From: Serinicoccus kebangsaanensis
GTDB taxonomy: Bacteria > Actinomycetota > Actinomycetes > Actinomycetales > Dermatophilaceae
Direction of reading: 5' to 3'
DNA: 64,000 nt
NCBI RefSeq assembly: GCF_008919445.1
Contig: NZ_VSLG01000013.1
Coordinates: 31,652 to 95,651 of the forward strand
Numbering within the stretch: position 1 is the stretch's first letter; the number at the start of each line of letters is the position of its first letter. The position numbers were made by a program, and so were the translations under genes. The notes under the pieces were generated by a model. It saw nothing but the letters and a program-made list of their open reading frames with translations. It made no database searches and was not told the origin of the DNA. This document shows positions 17,698 to 25,404 of this stretch, in pieces.

Positions 17698-19682
17698 CGC
17701 CCGCTCCTCTCCGCCAACCTGGCCAACCGCGCGTTGTAGGCCGCGAGCTCGGCGTCGTCGTCGCGCTCGGCCCGCCGGTCGGACCGCTCGCTCTCCCGCT
17801 CGTCGCGGCGCATCCAGTCCACCATGACCATGAGCACCAGCACCACCGTCGGCAGCTCGCCGACGCCCCAGGCGATCGCGCCGCCCACCTGCTGGTCGGC
17901 GAGCAGGTCCGGGACCCAGGGGACCTCGATGGTTTTGAAGAAGGCCGGCGCCAGCAGCCAGCTGCCCTGCATGATGGCCAGGCCGAAGAAGGCGTGCGCG
18001 GCCAGCGTGACGAGCAGCACCATGATCCGCAGCGGGGGCTCCCAGCGCGGGGGTCCGGGGTCCTGCCCCACCAGGGACCAGACGAAGGCGAAGCCGGCGA
18101 GGGTGAAGTGCAGCACCATGAGCACGTGCCCGGTGTGGGTCGTCAGGGCCAGCTCGAAGAGGCCGGTCCAGTAGAACGCGATGAGGCTGCCGAAGAAGAC
18201 CGCGCCGGCCACCACCGGGTTGGCGACGACCCGGGCCCAGCGGGAGTGCACCACCGCGGCGAGCACCTCGCGGGGACCCAGGGTGCGGTCGGTGCGGGCC
18301 GGGAGGGCGCGGTAGGCCAGCGTGATCGCCTGCGCCGGCACGAGGAAGATCGGGACCGCCATCATCAGCGTCATGTGCATGACCATGTGCTGGGAGAACA
18401 TGATCCGGCCGTAGACGCCGGGCGCCCCGTTGGTGGCGTAGACGAAGACCGCCCACCCCAGCACCCAGACCAGCAGCCGCCACCACGGCCACCGGTCGCC
18501 CCGCCGCCACAGCCGGACGCAGCCAGCGGCATACAGCCCGACGGCGACGAGGGCGAGGAGCAGGAAGAACCAGTTGACCTGCCAGACGTCCAGCAGGCGG
18601 GCGGCCTCGTACGGGGGCGGCAAGGGGTAGCCGGTCAGCGCGTAGACCGCCGTGTCCGTGCCCTCGGAGGCCTCGATCGACGGCGGCGGCGTGCGGGAGA
18701 GCACCGTGCCCAGCGCCACCGCGGCGCCCATCACGGCCAGCTCCCCCGCCGCCAGGGCGCCGAAGAGCCACGGGCGGTCCGCGCCGCGGTCGATGATCGC
18801 GCGCCGCTGCACGGCCCCGAAGCAGCCGAGCATCCCCAGCAGCAGCACCTTGGCCCAGATGATCACCCAGTAGGACGTGCCCAGGTCGCCGAGGTCGTCG
18901 GCGGTGAGCAGCGCGAAGAGCACGCCGGAGAGGCCGATCGCGACGAAGGACCAGGTGGCGAGGCTGGAGTAGCGGCGCAGGGTGTCGGGCAGGGCGGACC
19001 CCAGGACCGGCAGCAGCAGCCCGAGCGCCATCAGGCCGCCGACCCAGACGGTCATCCCGCCCAGGTGCAGCAGCAGCGCGGTCACCGCGGTCTCGTGCCC
19101 GTCGGTGCCGCTCGCGTGCCCGCCGTAGGCCAGCGGCAGCAGCGCGGCGAGCGCCAGCGCGGCGGCCCACGCCAGCGCGCCGCGGGTGCGGGCAGCAGCC
19201 GCCAGCGGCACCAGCAGAGCGACCATGAGCACCTCGATCAGCCGCAGCCGCATCAGCTCTAGCCCCCACAGATTGGCCACGAGGTCGGACAGGTAGCCCG
19301 GGCTGCTCGGAGGTATGCCCGCCAGGTCGCCGAAGCCGACGACCAGGATGGCCGCGGCGCAGACAGCCCACAGCAGCGCCGAGAGCGCCGCGACCCGGGC
19401 GGCGCTGCGGCGGCGGTGCGTCCCCCGGCCCTCGCGCACCAGGAAGCCGGCCACGACGAGCAGCCCGATGGTGAGCGCGGCGGCCAGGTGGTGCACCGTC
19501 TCGATCAGCACCATCCCCCACCGCACGAACGGCCCCGCGTCACCCAGCGCCAGCGGCGCCGCGGCGCCGCTGAGGGCCGCCGCGGGGACGGCGACCACGA
19601 TCGCGGTCAGCACCGTGGTCACCGGCACCGTCCAGCGCAGCGCGGGAGTCGTCTCGGGCGGGGGCACGGGCATACCACCCAT
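17694..19682 (-). CDS. CopD-CtaG fusion: copper/cytochrome oxidase assembly membrane protein
   Basis: 662 residues, about 14-16 hydrophobic helices. The N-terminal half carries a CopD copper-resistance domain (VLLLHLGGMTVWVGGLMALG, ~residues 200-220). The C-terminal half is a CtaG caa3-assembly domain (MFSQHMVMHMTLMMAVPIF and GHVLMVLHFTLAGFAFVWSL, His- and Met-rich as expected for copper handling). Such fusions are known in actinobacteria and are linked to copper delivery to cytochrome c oxidase. The cytoplasmic tail is Arg/Asp/Glu-rich. ATG 19682 has GAGGAG 8 nt upstream; ATG 19673 is a second option. Confidence 0.88.
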   Translation of the reverse strand: MGGMPVPPPETTPALRWTVPVTTVLTAIVVAVPAAALSGAAAPLALGDAGPFVRWGMVLIETVHHLAAALTIGLLVVAGFLVREGRGTHRRRSAARVAALSALLWAVCAAAILVVGFGDLAGIPPSSPGYLSDLVANLWGLELMRLRLIEVLMVALLVPLAAAARTRGALAWAAALALAALLPLAYGGHASGTDGHETAVTALLLHLGGMTVWVGGLMALGLLLPVLGSALPDTLRRYSSLATWSFVAIGLSGVLFALLTADDLGDLGTSYWVIIWAKVLLLGMLGCFGAVQRRAIIDRGADRPWLFGALAAGELAVMGAAVALGTVLSRTPPPSIEASEGTDTAVYALTGYPLPPPYEAARLLDVWQVNWFFLLLALVAVGLYAAGCVRLWRRGDRWPWWRLLVWVLGWAVFVYATNGAPGVYGRIMFSQHMVMHMTLMMAVPIFLVPAQAITLAYRALPARTDRTLGPREVLAAVVHSRWARVVANPVVAGAVFFGSLIAFYWTGLFELALTTHTGHVLMVLHFTLAGFAFVWSLVGQDPGPPRWEPPLRIMVLLVTLAAHAFFGLAIMQGSWLLAPAFFKTIEVPWVPDLLADQQVGGAIAWGVGELPTVVLVLMVMVDWMRRDERESERSDRRAERDDDAELAAYNARLARLAERSGR

Positions 19683-19697
19683 GCTAGGTCTCCTCGT

Positions 19698-19703
19698 TAC
19701 GCT
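19698..19703 (+). promoter_or_regulatory. -10 box TACGCT for leaderless DinB-like gene
   Basis: TACGCT lies 6 nt upstream of the ATG at 19710, with no Shine-Dalgarno between, matching the leaderless pattern at 12200, 21062, 27141 and 42114. Confidence 0.45.
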
Positions 19704-19709
19704 GGACGT

Positions 19710-20603
19710 ATGGTCGTCCACCCCGCCCCGCCCGCCGACGTGCCCGGCTTCGTCGAGGCCTACCGCCAGGTGCTGCTCTCCCTGGTCAACACCTGCGACG
19801 GGCTCCGCGAGAGCGACTGGGAGCTGCCGACCGACTGCCCGGGCTGGACGGTCCGCGACCACGTGGCGCACGTGGTGCACCTCGAGGACTACCTCTCCGG
19901 CTCCGAGCACCCGGTGGTGGAGGACACCATCGAGGTCGGCTCCCCCGAGCACGTGCGCAACGACCTCGGCGTCTGGATGGAGCAGGGCGTGCGCTCCCGC
20001 GCCGCGCTCACCCCCGAGCAGCTGCTCACCGAGCTGCGGGGGCTGGTCGAGATCCGGACCGCCGATCTCTACGAGGGCGACCTCACGCTGGAGTCGACGG
20101 TGCGCTCGGTGATGGGCAACGAGGCGCGCTTCGCCGACCTGGTCCGGCTTCGGCTGTGCGACCTGTGGATCCACGAGCAGGACATCCGCGCCGCGGTCGA
20201 CCGGCCCGGGTCGCTGGACGGCCCCGGGGCCGCGCAGTGGACGTCCGTGGTGCTGGACGCCGTGCCGCGCGTGGTGCTGCGCCGGGTCGCCCCCGACCCG
20301 GGGACGGTGCTGATCGTCGAGAGCACCGGCCCGGTGACGGGCCGGGCGGGCGTGCGGATCGACGTCGACGAGGCGGGCGAGCCGGTCGCGCACGAGCTCT
20401 TCACCGGGCACGCGGCGGCCGAGGAGGAGGACGACGTGCCGGTCGAGGCCGGGACCGAGGCGACGACCACGATCTCGCTGTCCACCCACGCCCTCGCCCG
20501 GCGCACCGCCGGCCGGACGCCGACGGCCGACACGGCATACCACGTCAGCGGGGACGAGGAGCTCGCCGCGCGCGTCCTGGACGCGCTCACCCTCACCCGG
20601 TGA
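19710..20603 (+). CDS. Maleylpyruvate isomerase-family (DinB-like, mycothiol-dependent) protein
   Basis: 297 residues. The N-terminal four-helix metal-binding DinB/MDMPI domain is recognisable from LRESDWELPTDCPGWTVRDH followed by VAHVVHLEDYLSG (His residues as metal ligands) and RLCDLWIHEQDIR. A C-terminal alpha/beta domain of ~100 residues follows. The family includes mycothiol-dependent maleylpyruvate isomerase, but most members are uncharacterised, possibly thiol transferases. ATG at 19710 diverges from the CtaG-fusion gene with only 27 nt between. Confidence 0.82.
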   Translation: MVVHPAPPADVPGFVEAYRQVLLSLVNTCDGLRESDWELPTDCPGWTVRDHVAHVVHLEDYLSGSEHPVVEDTIEVGSPEHVRNDLGVWMEQGVRSRAALTPEQLLTELRGLVEIRTADLYEGDLTLESTVRSVMGNEARFADLVRLRLCDLWIHEQDIRAAVDRPGSLDGPGAAQWTSVVLDAVPRVVLRRVAPDPGTVLIVESTGPVTGRAGVRIDVDEAGEPVAHELFTGHAAAEEEDDVPVEAGTEATTTISLSTHALARRTAGRTPTADTAYHVSGDEELAARVLDALTLTR

Positions 20604-20606
20604 GGC

Positions 20607-21017
20607 TCAGCGCGGGGCCGACCTCGCCTGCCGGCTGAACCACCACAGGCCGCCGACGAAGAGCGCGAGCACCACCAGCGCCGTGCCGGCGACCCAGAGC
20701 CCGGGAGCCCACTGCAGGGTGAACTCGAGGATCACCCCGACCAGCGCGATGAGCAGCGCCCCCTGCCCGGCCAGCCGCGTCGCGCGGAACTGCGCCATCG
20801 CCTCGGCCCGGTCCGCCTCGCTCCCGGTGAGCAGCCGCGCCGCCGGCTCGAGCCGCCGGGTCACCGCGTGCAGGACGCCGTAGCCGAGGAAGAAGGCCGC
20901 GCCGAGGACCGCCACCCGGGTGTTGCCGCGGGAGATCCCGGCGACGAAGATCGCCACCGCCGCGAGCGTGGTCAGGACGGTGAAGAGACGGTCCTTGAGA
21001 CGGGGGCGGGCAGGCAT
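20607..21017 (-). CDS. Small membrane protein of unknown function
   Basis: 136 residues with four predicted hydrophobic helices arranged as two pairs (RLFTVLTTLAAVAIFVAGIS, VAVLGAAFFLGYGVLHAV, GALLIALVGVILEFTLQW, LWVAGTALVVLALFVGGLWW). A charged ~35-residue loop separates the pairs, and the N-terminus is basic. Not recognised as a named family. It converges on the DinB-like gene with a 3-nt gap and diverges from DUF368. Confidence 0.7.
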   Translation of the reverse strand: MPARPRLKDRLFTVLTTLAAVAIFVAGISRGNTRVAVLGAAFFLGYGVLHAVTRRLEPAARLLTGSEADRAEAMAQFRATRLAGQGALLIALVGVILEFTLQWAPGLWVAGTALVVLALFVGGLWWFSRQARSAPR

Positions 21018-21061
21018 GGCTCCGATCGTATGCGCCGCAGGCAGCTGCCAGCACCGGCACG

Positions 21062-21067
21062 TAGGCT
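21062..21067 (+). promoter_or_regulatory. -10 box TAGGCT for leaderless DUF368 gene
   Basis: TAGGCT ends 7 nt before the GTG at 21075; no ribosome site lies between. Confidence 0.45.
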
Positions 21068-21074
21068 GCTCGGC

Positions 21075-22043
21075 GTGACCGACGCCCTCTCCTCCACCAC
21101 GCCGCAGACGCCCGCGCGCAGCCGGCTGCTGCTCCCCCTGGACCTGCTCCGGGGCTTCCTCATCGGGATGGCCGAGCTCATCCCCGGGGTCTCCGGCGGC
21201 ACGGTGGCGCTGGTGACCGGCCTCTACGAGCAGCTCATCGGGTCCGCGTCGCACGTCGTCTCCGCGGCGAAGGCCCTGGTGGTGGGGGGTGAGCGTGGCC
21301 GGGTCGGGGGCGCCGTGGCCGAGCTGCGCCGCACCGACTGGTGGCTGCTGGTGCCGGTCGTCGCGGGCATGGGCCTGGCGGTGCTGACCATGGCCGGGGT
21401 GATGAGCAGCTTCGTCACCACCACCCCCGAGCACGCGCGCGGGCTGTTCCTCGGCATGGTGGCGATGAGCGTGCTGGTGCCGCTGCGGATGCTGCCGGAG
21501 CGGAGGCGCTCGGTCCTGCTGGAGGTGGTGCTGGTCGTCGGGGCCGCCGTGCTGGCGTGGACCCTGATCGGGTTCGCCGGGGGCCAGGCGGTCGCCGACC
21601 CGCCGTTGGTGGTCGTCTTCGGCGCGGCCGCGGTGGCCATCTGCGCGCTCGTCGTGCCGGGCGTGTCCGGCTCGTTCTTCCTGCTCGCCGTGGGGCTCTA
21701 CACGACCACGTTGGACGCGGTGGACTCGCGCGACCTCGGCTACATCGCCGTCTTCGCCCTCGGGGCGATCACCGGCCTGGCGTCCTTCGTGCAGCTGCTG
21801 ACCTGGCTGCTCTCACGGCACCGGCGCAGCACGCTGCTGGTCATGGCCGGCCTGATGGTCGGCTCGTTGCGGGCGCTGTGGCCCTGGCAGGAGGCCGCCG
21901 GCGGTGAGGACCACGGCCCGGGTGCCCTGGTGGGGCCCTACGACCCGGTGCTCGGGCCGGTCCTGCTCGCGCTGCTCGGCGCGGCGGTGGTGGCGGCGCT
22001 GATCCTCGTCGAGGCCCGCAGCAGCTCCTCCGACGCCACCTGA
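21075..22043 (+). CDS. DUF368 polyprenyl-phosphate-type membrane protein
   Basis: 322 residues, about eight to nine hydrophobic helices. The twin family motif is present in both halves: GMAELIPGVSGGTVALVTG (~residues 36-54) and VPGVSGSFFLLAVGLY (~194-209), an internal pseudo-repeat. DUF368 proteins (PopT) have been linked to undecaprenyl-phosphate recycling across the membrane. GTG start at 21075 follows a -10-like box. Ten nt after its stop lies the first copy of a 56-bp hairpin repeat. Confidence 0.88.
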   Translation: MTDALSSTTPQTPARSRLLLPLDLLRGFLIGMAELIPGVSGGTVALVTGLYEQLIGSASHVVSAAKALVVGGERGRVGGAVAELRRTDWWLLVPVVAGMGLAVLTMAGVMSSFVTTTPEHARGLFLGMVAMSVLVPLRMLPERRRSVLLEVVLVVGAAVLAWTLIGFAGGQAVADPPLVVVFGAAAVAICALVVPGVSGSFFLLAVGLYTTTLDAVDSRDLGYIAVFALGAITGLASFVQLLTWLLSRHRRSTLLVMAGLMVGSLRALWPWQEAAGGEDHGPGALVGPYDPVLGPVLLALLGAAVVAALILVEARSSSSDAT

Positions 22044-22053
22044 CCTCCCGAAG

Positions 22054-22109
22054 TGGACATCGCTTCCTGGGGACCGGGTCCCAGAAAGCGATGTCCAGAA
22101 GGTCAGGTC
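22054..22109 (+). repeat. 56-bp hairpin repeat, copy 1 (left flank of toxin-antitoxin cassette)
   Basis: Identical over all 56 bases to 22812-22867 in the same orientation. Each copy is a hairpin: TGGACATCGCTT on the left pairs with AAGCGATGTCCA, and CTGGG/CCCAG extends the stem. It lies 10 nt after the DUF368 stop, where a terminator is expected. Recombination between the two copies would delete exactly the toxin-antitoxin genes (758 bp) and leave one hairpin. Confidence 0.95.
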
Positions 22110-22115
22110 GCGGAA

Positions 22116-22147
22116 AGACATACACATGCTAATGTATGTGTATGTCT
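22116..22147 (+). promoter_or_regulatory. Toxin-antitoxin operator/promoter (AGACATACACAT inverted repeat)
   Basis: Perfect 12-bp inverted repeat (22116-22127 and 22136-22147) around an 8-bp spacer, with an inner ACAT/ATGT pair. A -10-like TAATGT (22130-22135) lies inside it, 6 nt before ATG 22142. VapB-type antitoxins bind such palindromes over their own promoter. Confidence 0.8.
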
Positions 22148-22402
22148 GTGATGGAGCGCCGCCTGCAGCTCCTGCTCGACCAGCAGCGCTACACCGCGGT
22201 GTCCGACGAGGCCGAGCGCAGCGGCCGGAGCGTCGCTGCGGTGATCCGCAGCGCCATCGACGTCTACCTCGACCAGGACATCGCCGTCCGGCAGGCCGGC
22301 CTGGACCGGTTCCTGCGCCTCGTCCCCGACGAGGACGGCTCGGACACCTGGGACGACACTCGCCGACTCCTCGAGGCCGACCCGCTCCCCGACGTCCCGT
22401 GA
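22142..22402 (+). CDS. VapB-type antitoxin (ribbon-helix-helix)
   Basis: 86 residues. Residues ~4-45 look like a ribbon-helix-helix DNA-binding domain (RRLQLLLDQQRYTAVSDEA, then SGRSVAAVIRSAIDVYL). The acidic tail, rich in Asp and Trp (DEDGSDTWDD), is the likely toxin-binding region. The start is uncertain among ATG 22136, ATG 22142 and ATG 22151; 22142 is preferred because a -10 box ends 6 nt upstream and there is no Shine-Dalgarno. Its stop overlaps the toxin start (GTGA). It should neutralise the PIN toxin and repress the operon through the overlapping palindrome. Confidence 0.85.
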   Translation: MSVMERRLQLLLDQQRYTAVSDEAERSGRSVAAVIRSAIDVYLDQDIAVRQAGLDRFLRLVPDEDGSDTWDDTRRLLEADPLPDVP

Positions 22403-22803
22403 CGGGCTACTTCGTCGACACCGCCGTCTTCGCGTATGCCGTCGGCGCGCCGCACCCCCACCGCGACGGGTGCCGCTCGTTCCTCCGGTCCGCCGCGAGA
22501 CACCGCATACCGCTGCACGCCAGCTCCGAGGCGGTCCAGGAGTTCCTCTTCCACCGTCTGCGACGGGGAGGTCGTGCCGCTGCTGTCGCCCAGACGCGCG
22601 CGATGATGGACGGCCTGGTCCTGCACCCGGTGGACCAGCAGGTGCTCGACCGCTGCCTCGAGCTCGTCACGACGACGCCGCTGCGCGGGCGTGACGCGGT
22701 GCACGCCGCCACCGCCTTGCTCGCGGGCTTCGACGAGATCGTCACGACGGACGCAGACTTCGCGGGCTGCGGCCTCCGCGTAGTCCCCCCCGCGCGGGCC
22801 TGA
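22399..22803 (+). CDS. VapC-type PIN-domain toxin (RNase)
   Basis: 134 residues, PIN fold. The acidic metal-binding residues are visible: Asp7 (GYFVDTAVFAY), Glu48 in SSEAVQEFLFHR, Asp99 (RGRDAVHAATAL) and Asp118/Asp120 (VTTDADF). PIN toxins are Mg2+-dependent RNases that cleave tRNA or rRNA when the antitoxin is degraded. GTG start overlaps the antitoxin stop. The gene ends 8 nt before the second 56-bp repeat. Intact, with no missing catalytic residue. Confidence 0.88.
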   Translation: MTGYFVDTAVFAYAVGAPHPHRDGCRSFLRSAARHRIPLHASSEAVQEFLFHRLRRGGRAAAVAQTRAMMDGLVLHPVDQQVLDRCLELVTTTPLRGRDAVHAATALLAGFDEIVTTDADFAGCGLRVVPPARA

Positions 22804-22811
22804 CCCCGTTC

Positions 22812-22867
22812 TGGACATCGCTTCCTGGGGACCGGGTCCCAGAAAGCGATGTCCAGAAGGTCAGGTC
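22812..22867 (+). repeat. 56-bp hairpin repeat, copy 2 (right flank of toxin-antitoxin cassette)
   Basis: Perfect copy of 22054-22109. Its last two bases are part of the stop codon (TCA on the plus strand, 22866-22868) of the convergent E2 acyltransferase gene. It therefore probably acts as the terminator shared by the toxin gene and the E2 gene. Confidence 0.95.
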
Positions 22868-24320
22868 AGGCCCAGGCGAGGGCCCGGGCAGGGTCCTCCA
22901 GGAGGGCCGCCAGGTCGGCGAGGAACATCGAGCCCAGCTCGCCGTCGATGAGGCGGTGGTCGAAGCTCACCGCCAGCTGGGTCACCCAGCGCGGCTCGAT
23001 CCGCTCCTGCTCCCCGCTGCCCACGACCCACGGCATACGCCGGACCGCGCCGAAGCACACGATCGCCGACTCCCCCGGGTTGATGATCGGCGTGCCCGTG
23101 TCGACGCCGAAGACGCCGACGTTGGTGATGGTGATCGTCCCGCCGGACATGTCCGCCGGCTGGGTGCGCCCGGCCTTCGCGGTCGCGACCAGGTCGGTCA
23201 TCGCCTCCGCGAGCTGGCGCAGGTCCATCAGGTCGGCGTCCTTGATGTTGGGCACCACGAGGCCGCGCGGGGTGGCGGCGGCGATGCCCAGGTTGAGGTA
23301 GTTGCGCTGCACGATCTGCTGCGCGTCCTCGTCCCACACGGCGTTCACGCCCGGGTTGCGGCGCACCGCCACGGTCATCGCCTTGGCCAGGACGAGCAAC
23401 GGGTTGATCCGCAGGTCGCGCAGGGCACGGTCCGCCTTGAGCCGCTCGATGAGCTCCATCGTGCGGGTCACGTCGACGGTGATGAACTCGGTGACGTGCG
23501 GCGCGCTGAACGCCGACCCGACCATGGCCTGGGCGGTCATCTTCCGGACGCCCTTGACGTCGATCCGCTCCTCGCGCTCGCCGGAGCGGTCGAGCACCGG
23601 CCGCTGGTATGCGCTCGCGCCGGTCGCCGGGGCGGAGGCGCCCTCGACCTCCGGTGCGGTCGGGGCGCCACCAGGGTCGTCGCCCGGTGCAGCAGGTGAG
23701 GACCCTCCGTCGACGAAGGCATCGATGTCGGAGCGCCGGACGATCCCGGTCGGGCCGGCGGCCGTGACCTGGTTGATGTCCACGCCGCGGTCCTGGGCGT
23801 ACTTGCGCACCGGGGGCGAGGCCTTGGCCTTGCGCTGCGGCGTGGCGTCCGCCTCGGCCTCGGCACCGGACGCGCCCCGCCGCCGCTTGCGCCGGGTCGT
23901 CGACCCCTCGATCGCGCCGTAGCCGACGAGCATCGCCTCCCGCTTGCTCTCGGTGCCGCCCTGCCCGCCCTCGGGCGCCGTGGGGACCAGGTCGTCGGAG
24001 GCCGCGGTCGCCTCGTCGGTGACCTCGGCCGGGTCGTTCCCGCCGGACGCGGCGGCACCCCCACCGCCGCTCGCGCCGCCCCCGTCGCCGTTGTCGATGA
24101 GCACGATCGGGGTGCCGACCTCCACCTCGTCGCCCTCGGCGGCGAGCAGCTCGGTCACCGTCCCGTCCCAGGGGATGGGCAGCTCGACCAGGGACTTCGC
24201 GGTCTCCACCTCGACGACGATGTCGTTGGTCTTCACGGTGTCGCCGACGGCGACCTTCCACTGGATGATCGTGGCCTCGACGAGACCTTCACCCGGGTCG
24301 GGGAGCTTGAACTCTGGCAC
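22866..24320 (-). CDS. bkdC: 2-oxo acid dehydrogenase E2 (dihydrolipoamide acyltransferase)
   Basis: 484 residues. A lipoyl domain has Lys42 in VEVETAKSLVELP. A flexible Gly/Ala/Asp-rich linker (~78-150) and a peripheral subunit-binding domain (VRKYAQDRGVDINQV to RRSDIDAFV, ~170-205) follow. The catalytic domain ends in SFDHRLIDGELG with the HxxxDG His near residue 455. It transfers the acyl group from lipoamide to CoA in the complex with the adjoining E1 subunits. GTG 24320 is set by GGAGAGG upstream and by the lipoyl domain starting at residue 3. Branched-chain specificity is inferred from E1 similarity and operon form. Confidence 0.92.
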   Translation of the reverse strand: MPEFKLPDPGEGLVEATIIQWKVAVGDTVKTNDIVVEVETAKSLVELPIPWDGTVTELLAAEGDEVEVGTPIVLIDNGDGGGASGGGGAAASGGNDPAEVTDEATAASDDLVPTAPEGGQGGTESKREAMLVGYGAIEGSTTRRKRRRGASGAEAEADATPQRKAKASPPVRKYAQDRGVDINQVTAAGPTGIVRRSDIDAFVDGGSSPAAPGDDPGGAPTAPEVEGASAPATGASAYQRPVLDRSGEREERIDVKGVRKMTAQAMVGSAFSAPHVTEFITVDVTRTMELIERLKADRALRDLRINPLLVLAKAMTVAVRRNPGVNAVWDEDAQQIVQRNYLNLGIAAATPRGLVVPNIKDADLMDLRQLAEAMTDLVATAKAGRTQPADMSGGTITITNVGVFGVDTGTPIINPGESAIVCFGAVRRMPWVVGSGEQERIEPRWVTQLAVSFDHRLIDGELGSMFLADLAALLEDPARALAWA

Positions 24321-24348
24321 GAGGGTCGCCTCTCCTTGGCGTCGGTCT

Positions 24349-25395
24349 TCAGTATGCGAGCAGGGTCTCGACCGCGTGCAGCACACGGTCCAGGTCGGGG
24401 AGGAAGACCTCCTCGTGCCGGCTCGGCGGGTAGGGGATGTTGTAGCCGCCGACCCGGAGCACCGGGGCCTCGAGGTGGTAGAAGCAGTGCTCCTGCACGT
24501 GGGCGGCCAGCTCGGAGGTGATGCTGGAGAAGGTCTGCGCCTCGGACAGCGCGATGCACCGACCGGTCTTGCGCACCGACTCCTCGATGAGCTCGGTGTC
24601 CAACGGCGACAGCGAGCGCAGGTCGACGACCTCGATGGAGGGTCCGTCCTCCAGCTCGGCCGCCTGCGCCGCCGCGTGGGCCACCTTGACCATGGGGCCG
24701 TAGGTGAGGACGGTGACGTCGCTGCCCTCGACGCGGACGACGGCCTCGTCGAGCTGGTTCGGCGCGTCGTCGAGGTCCACTCCCTGGCCACCGTGCTCAC
24801 CGAGGTCGAGCACGCCGCGCTCGTGGTAGCGGCGCTTGGGCTCGTAGAAGATCACCGGGTCGTCGCTGGCGATGGCCTGCTGCATCATCCAGTAGGCGTC
24901 CTCGGTGCTGGAGCAGGTGACCACCCGCAGCCCGGCGGTGTGGGCGAAGTAGGACTCGTTGGACTCGCTGTGGTGCTCGACGGCACCGATGCCGCCGCCG
25001 TAGGGGATGCGGATGACCATCGGCACCTTGAGCGCGCCCAGGCTGCGGTTGTGCATCTTGGCGACCTGGCTGACGATGTTGTCGAAGGCGGGGTAGACGA
25101 AGCCGTCGAACTGGATCTCGACGACCGGTCGGTAGCCGCGCAGGGCCAGCCCGATCGCGGAGCCGACGATCCCGGACTCCGCCAGCGGGGTGTCGATGAC
25201 GCGGTCCTCGCCGAAGTCCTTCTGCAGCCCTTCGGTGATGCGGAAGACCCCGCCGAGCTTGCCGACGTCCTCGCCCATGAGGACCACCTTGGGGTCCCGC
25301 TCCATCGCCGCCCGCATGCCGGCGTTCAGCGCCTTGGCGATGGTCATCCGGGTCCCGGTGCTGGTGCCGCGTGCGGCGCCGCTCTGCGTGCTCAT
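24349..25395 (-). CDS. bkdB: Branched-chain 2-oxo acid dehydrogenase E1 beta subunit
   Basis: 348 residues. Transketolase-like pyrimidine domain (VVLMGEDVGKLGGVFRITEG, then TPLAESGIVGSAIGLALRGY) and a C-terminal transketolase domain (SIEVVDLRSLSPLDTELI). The histidine in GIGAVEHHSES is the usual BCKDH E1b active-site region. It forms the alpha2-beta2 E1 that decarboxylates branched-chain 2-oxo acids with TPP. It lies 9 nt after the E1 alpha gene and 28 nt before E2, in one operon. Confidence 0.92.
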   Translation of the reverse strand: MSTQSGAARGTSTGTRMTIAKALNAGMRAAMERDPKVVLMGEDVGKLGGVFRITEGLQKDFGEDRVIDTPLAESGIVGSAIGLALRGYRPVVEIQFDGFVYPAFDNIVSQVAKMHNRSLGALKVPMVIRIPYGGGIGAVEHHSESNESYFAHTAGLRVVTCSSTEDAYWMMQQAIASDDPVIFYEPKRRYHERGVLDLGEHGGQGVDLDDAPNQLDEAVVRVEGSDVTVLTYGPMVKVAHAAAQAAELEDGPSIEVVDLRSLSPLDTELIEESVRKTGRCIALSEAQTFSSITSELAAHVQEHCFYHLEAPVLRVGGYNIPYPPSRHEEVFLPDLDRVLHAVETLLAY

Positions 25396-25404
25396 CGCGC
25401 CCCC

